Shown: piece by piece, positions 63,867 to 64,000 of the stretch
Numbering within the stretch: position 1 is the first letter of the stretch
Layout of the letters: each line of letters begins with the position of its first letter
DNA from: Montifringilla adamsi
Taxonomy: Eukaryota; Chordata; Aves; Passeriformes; Passeridae
Length of the DNA: 64,000 nt
Direction: 5' to 3'
Assembly: GCA_017590115.1 (NCBI GenBank)
Contig: JAGGNK010010226.1
Coordinates: 2,763,732-2,827,731, forward strand
The notes under the pieces: model-generated
Told to the model about the DNA's origin: nothing
Seen by the model: the letters and a program-made list of their open reading frames with translations, nothing else
Databases searched by the model: none
Position numbers and translations under genes: made by a program

Positions 63867-64000
63867 CTATAAAAGCTTCTTTTATATTTTTTCTACCTTA
63901 AAACTTTTATCTTCTTTAGGCTGAACACCTATATTTTTCCCATCCTTTAAGGAGAGAACAGAAAGTGGGAGGGAAGAAGGGAAAGCAGCGGGGAAGTAAG

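Larger units (their letters stand above)
47612..64000. other. Gene-free AT-rich stretch after the LTR
   Basis: Mostly unique AT-rich DNA with the two hairpins and terminal repeats listed separately. The longest open frame in the window (minus strand 61904-62350, 148 codons, ATG start) lies here. It crosses a CA microsatellite, is rich in leucine, cysteine and serine and shows no domain. Mildly GC-richer segments at 49260-49605 and 53750-53970 hold no recognisable gene. Confidence 0.68.

Noticed and set aside
1..64000. tRNA, rRNA, snRNA, CRISPR or bacterial operon features
   Set aside because: No B-box/T-loop phrase with a fitting cloverleaf, no rRNA-like blocks, no regularly spaced direct repeats and no dense coding were seen.

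Overview
This is AT-rich, CpG-poor vertebrate DNA with no recognisable protein-coding gene, RNA gene or CRISPR array. Two pieces of evidence point to a bird. One is a 558-bp long terminal repeat (LTR) at 47049-47606 that resembles the ERVL-type LTRs common in passerines and other Neoaves. The other is a short relic of a CR1 LINE 3' end at about 8468-8512. Two degraded copies of an old motif that I recall from sauropsid genomes (about 11727-11805 and 39205-39385) fit this. The window is best read as a deep intron or an intergenic gene desert. It has no run of exons, no codon-biased long ORF and no CpG island. The longest open frames, 120-148 codons, are about what chance gives in 64 kb of six-frame AT-rich DNA.

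Layout. 1-8467 is unique-looking AT-rich DNA with A-rich tracts at 1327-1369 and 7233-7297. The CR1 relic follows, then 8513-27999 with microsatellites, a Z-DNA-prone palindrome (11427-11446), one old sauropsid repeat copy and a 12-bp perfect hairpin (23075-23120). A GC-richer patch of unknown nature lies at about 28010-28700, a G-quadruplex-prone run at 29425-29458, and a second GC-rich patch at about 32105-32890. From 33000 to 47043 there are AT and A-rich simple repeats (34626-34692, 37741-37821, 43460-43537) and the second sauropsid repeat copy. The solo LTR at 47049-47606 is flanked by perfect 5-bp target-site duplications. From 47612 to the end there is more unique AT-rich DNA with two further long hairpins (54502-54566 and 61724-61756), a long poly-A tract (62429-62483) and a terminal (TA)n/(CA)n palindrome (63821-63866).

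No genes work together here and I found no undescribed multi-gene system. The best-supported findings are the precisely bounded solo LTR and the three perfect 12-13-bp inverted repeats with short loops, which slightly exceed a rough chance expectation. The hairpin at 54502-54566 has a two-tier, pre-miRNA-like layout.
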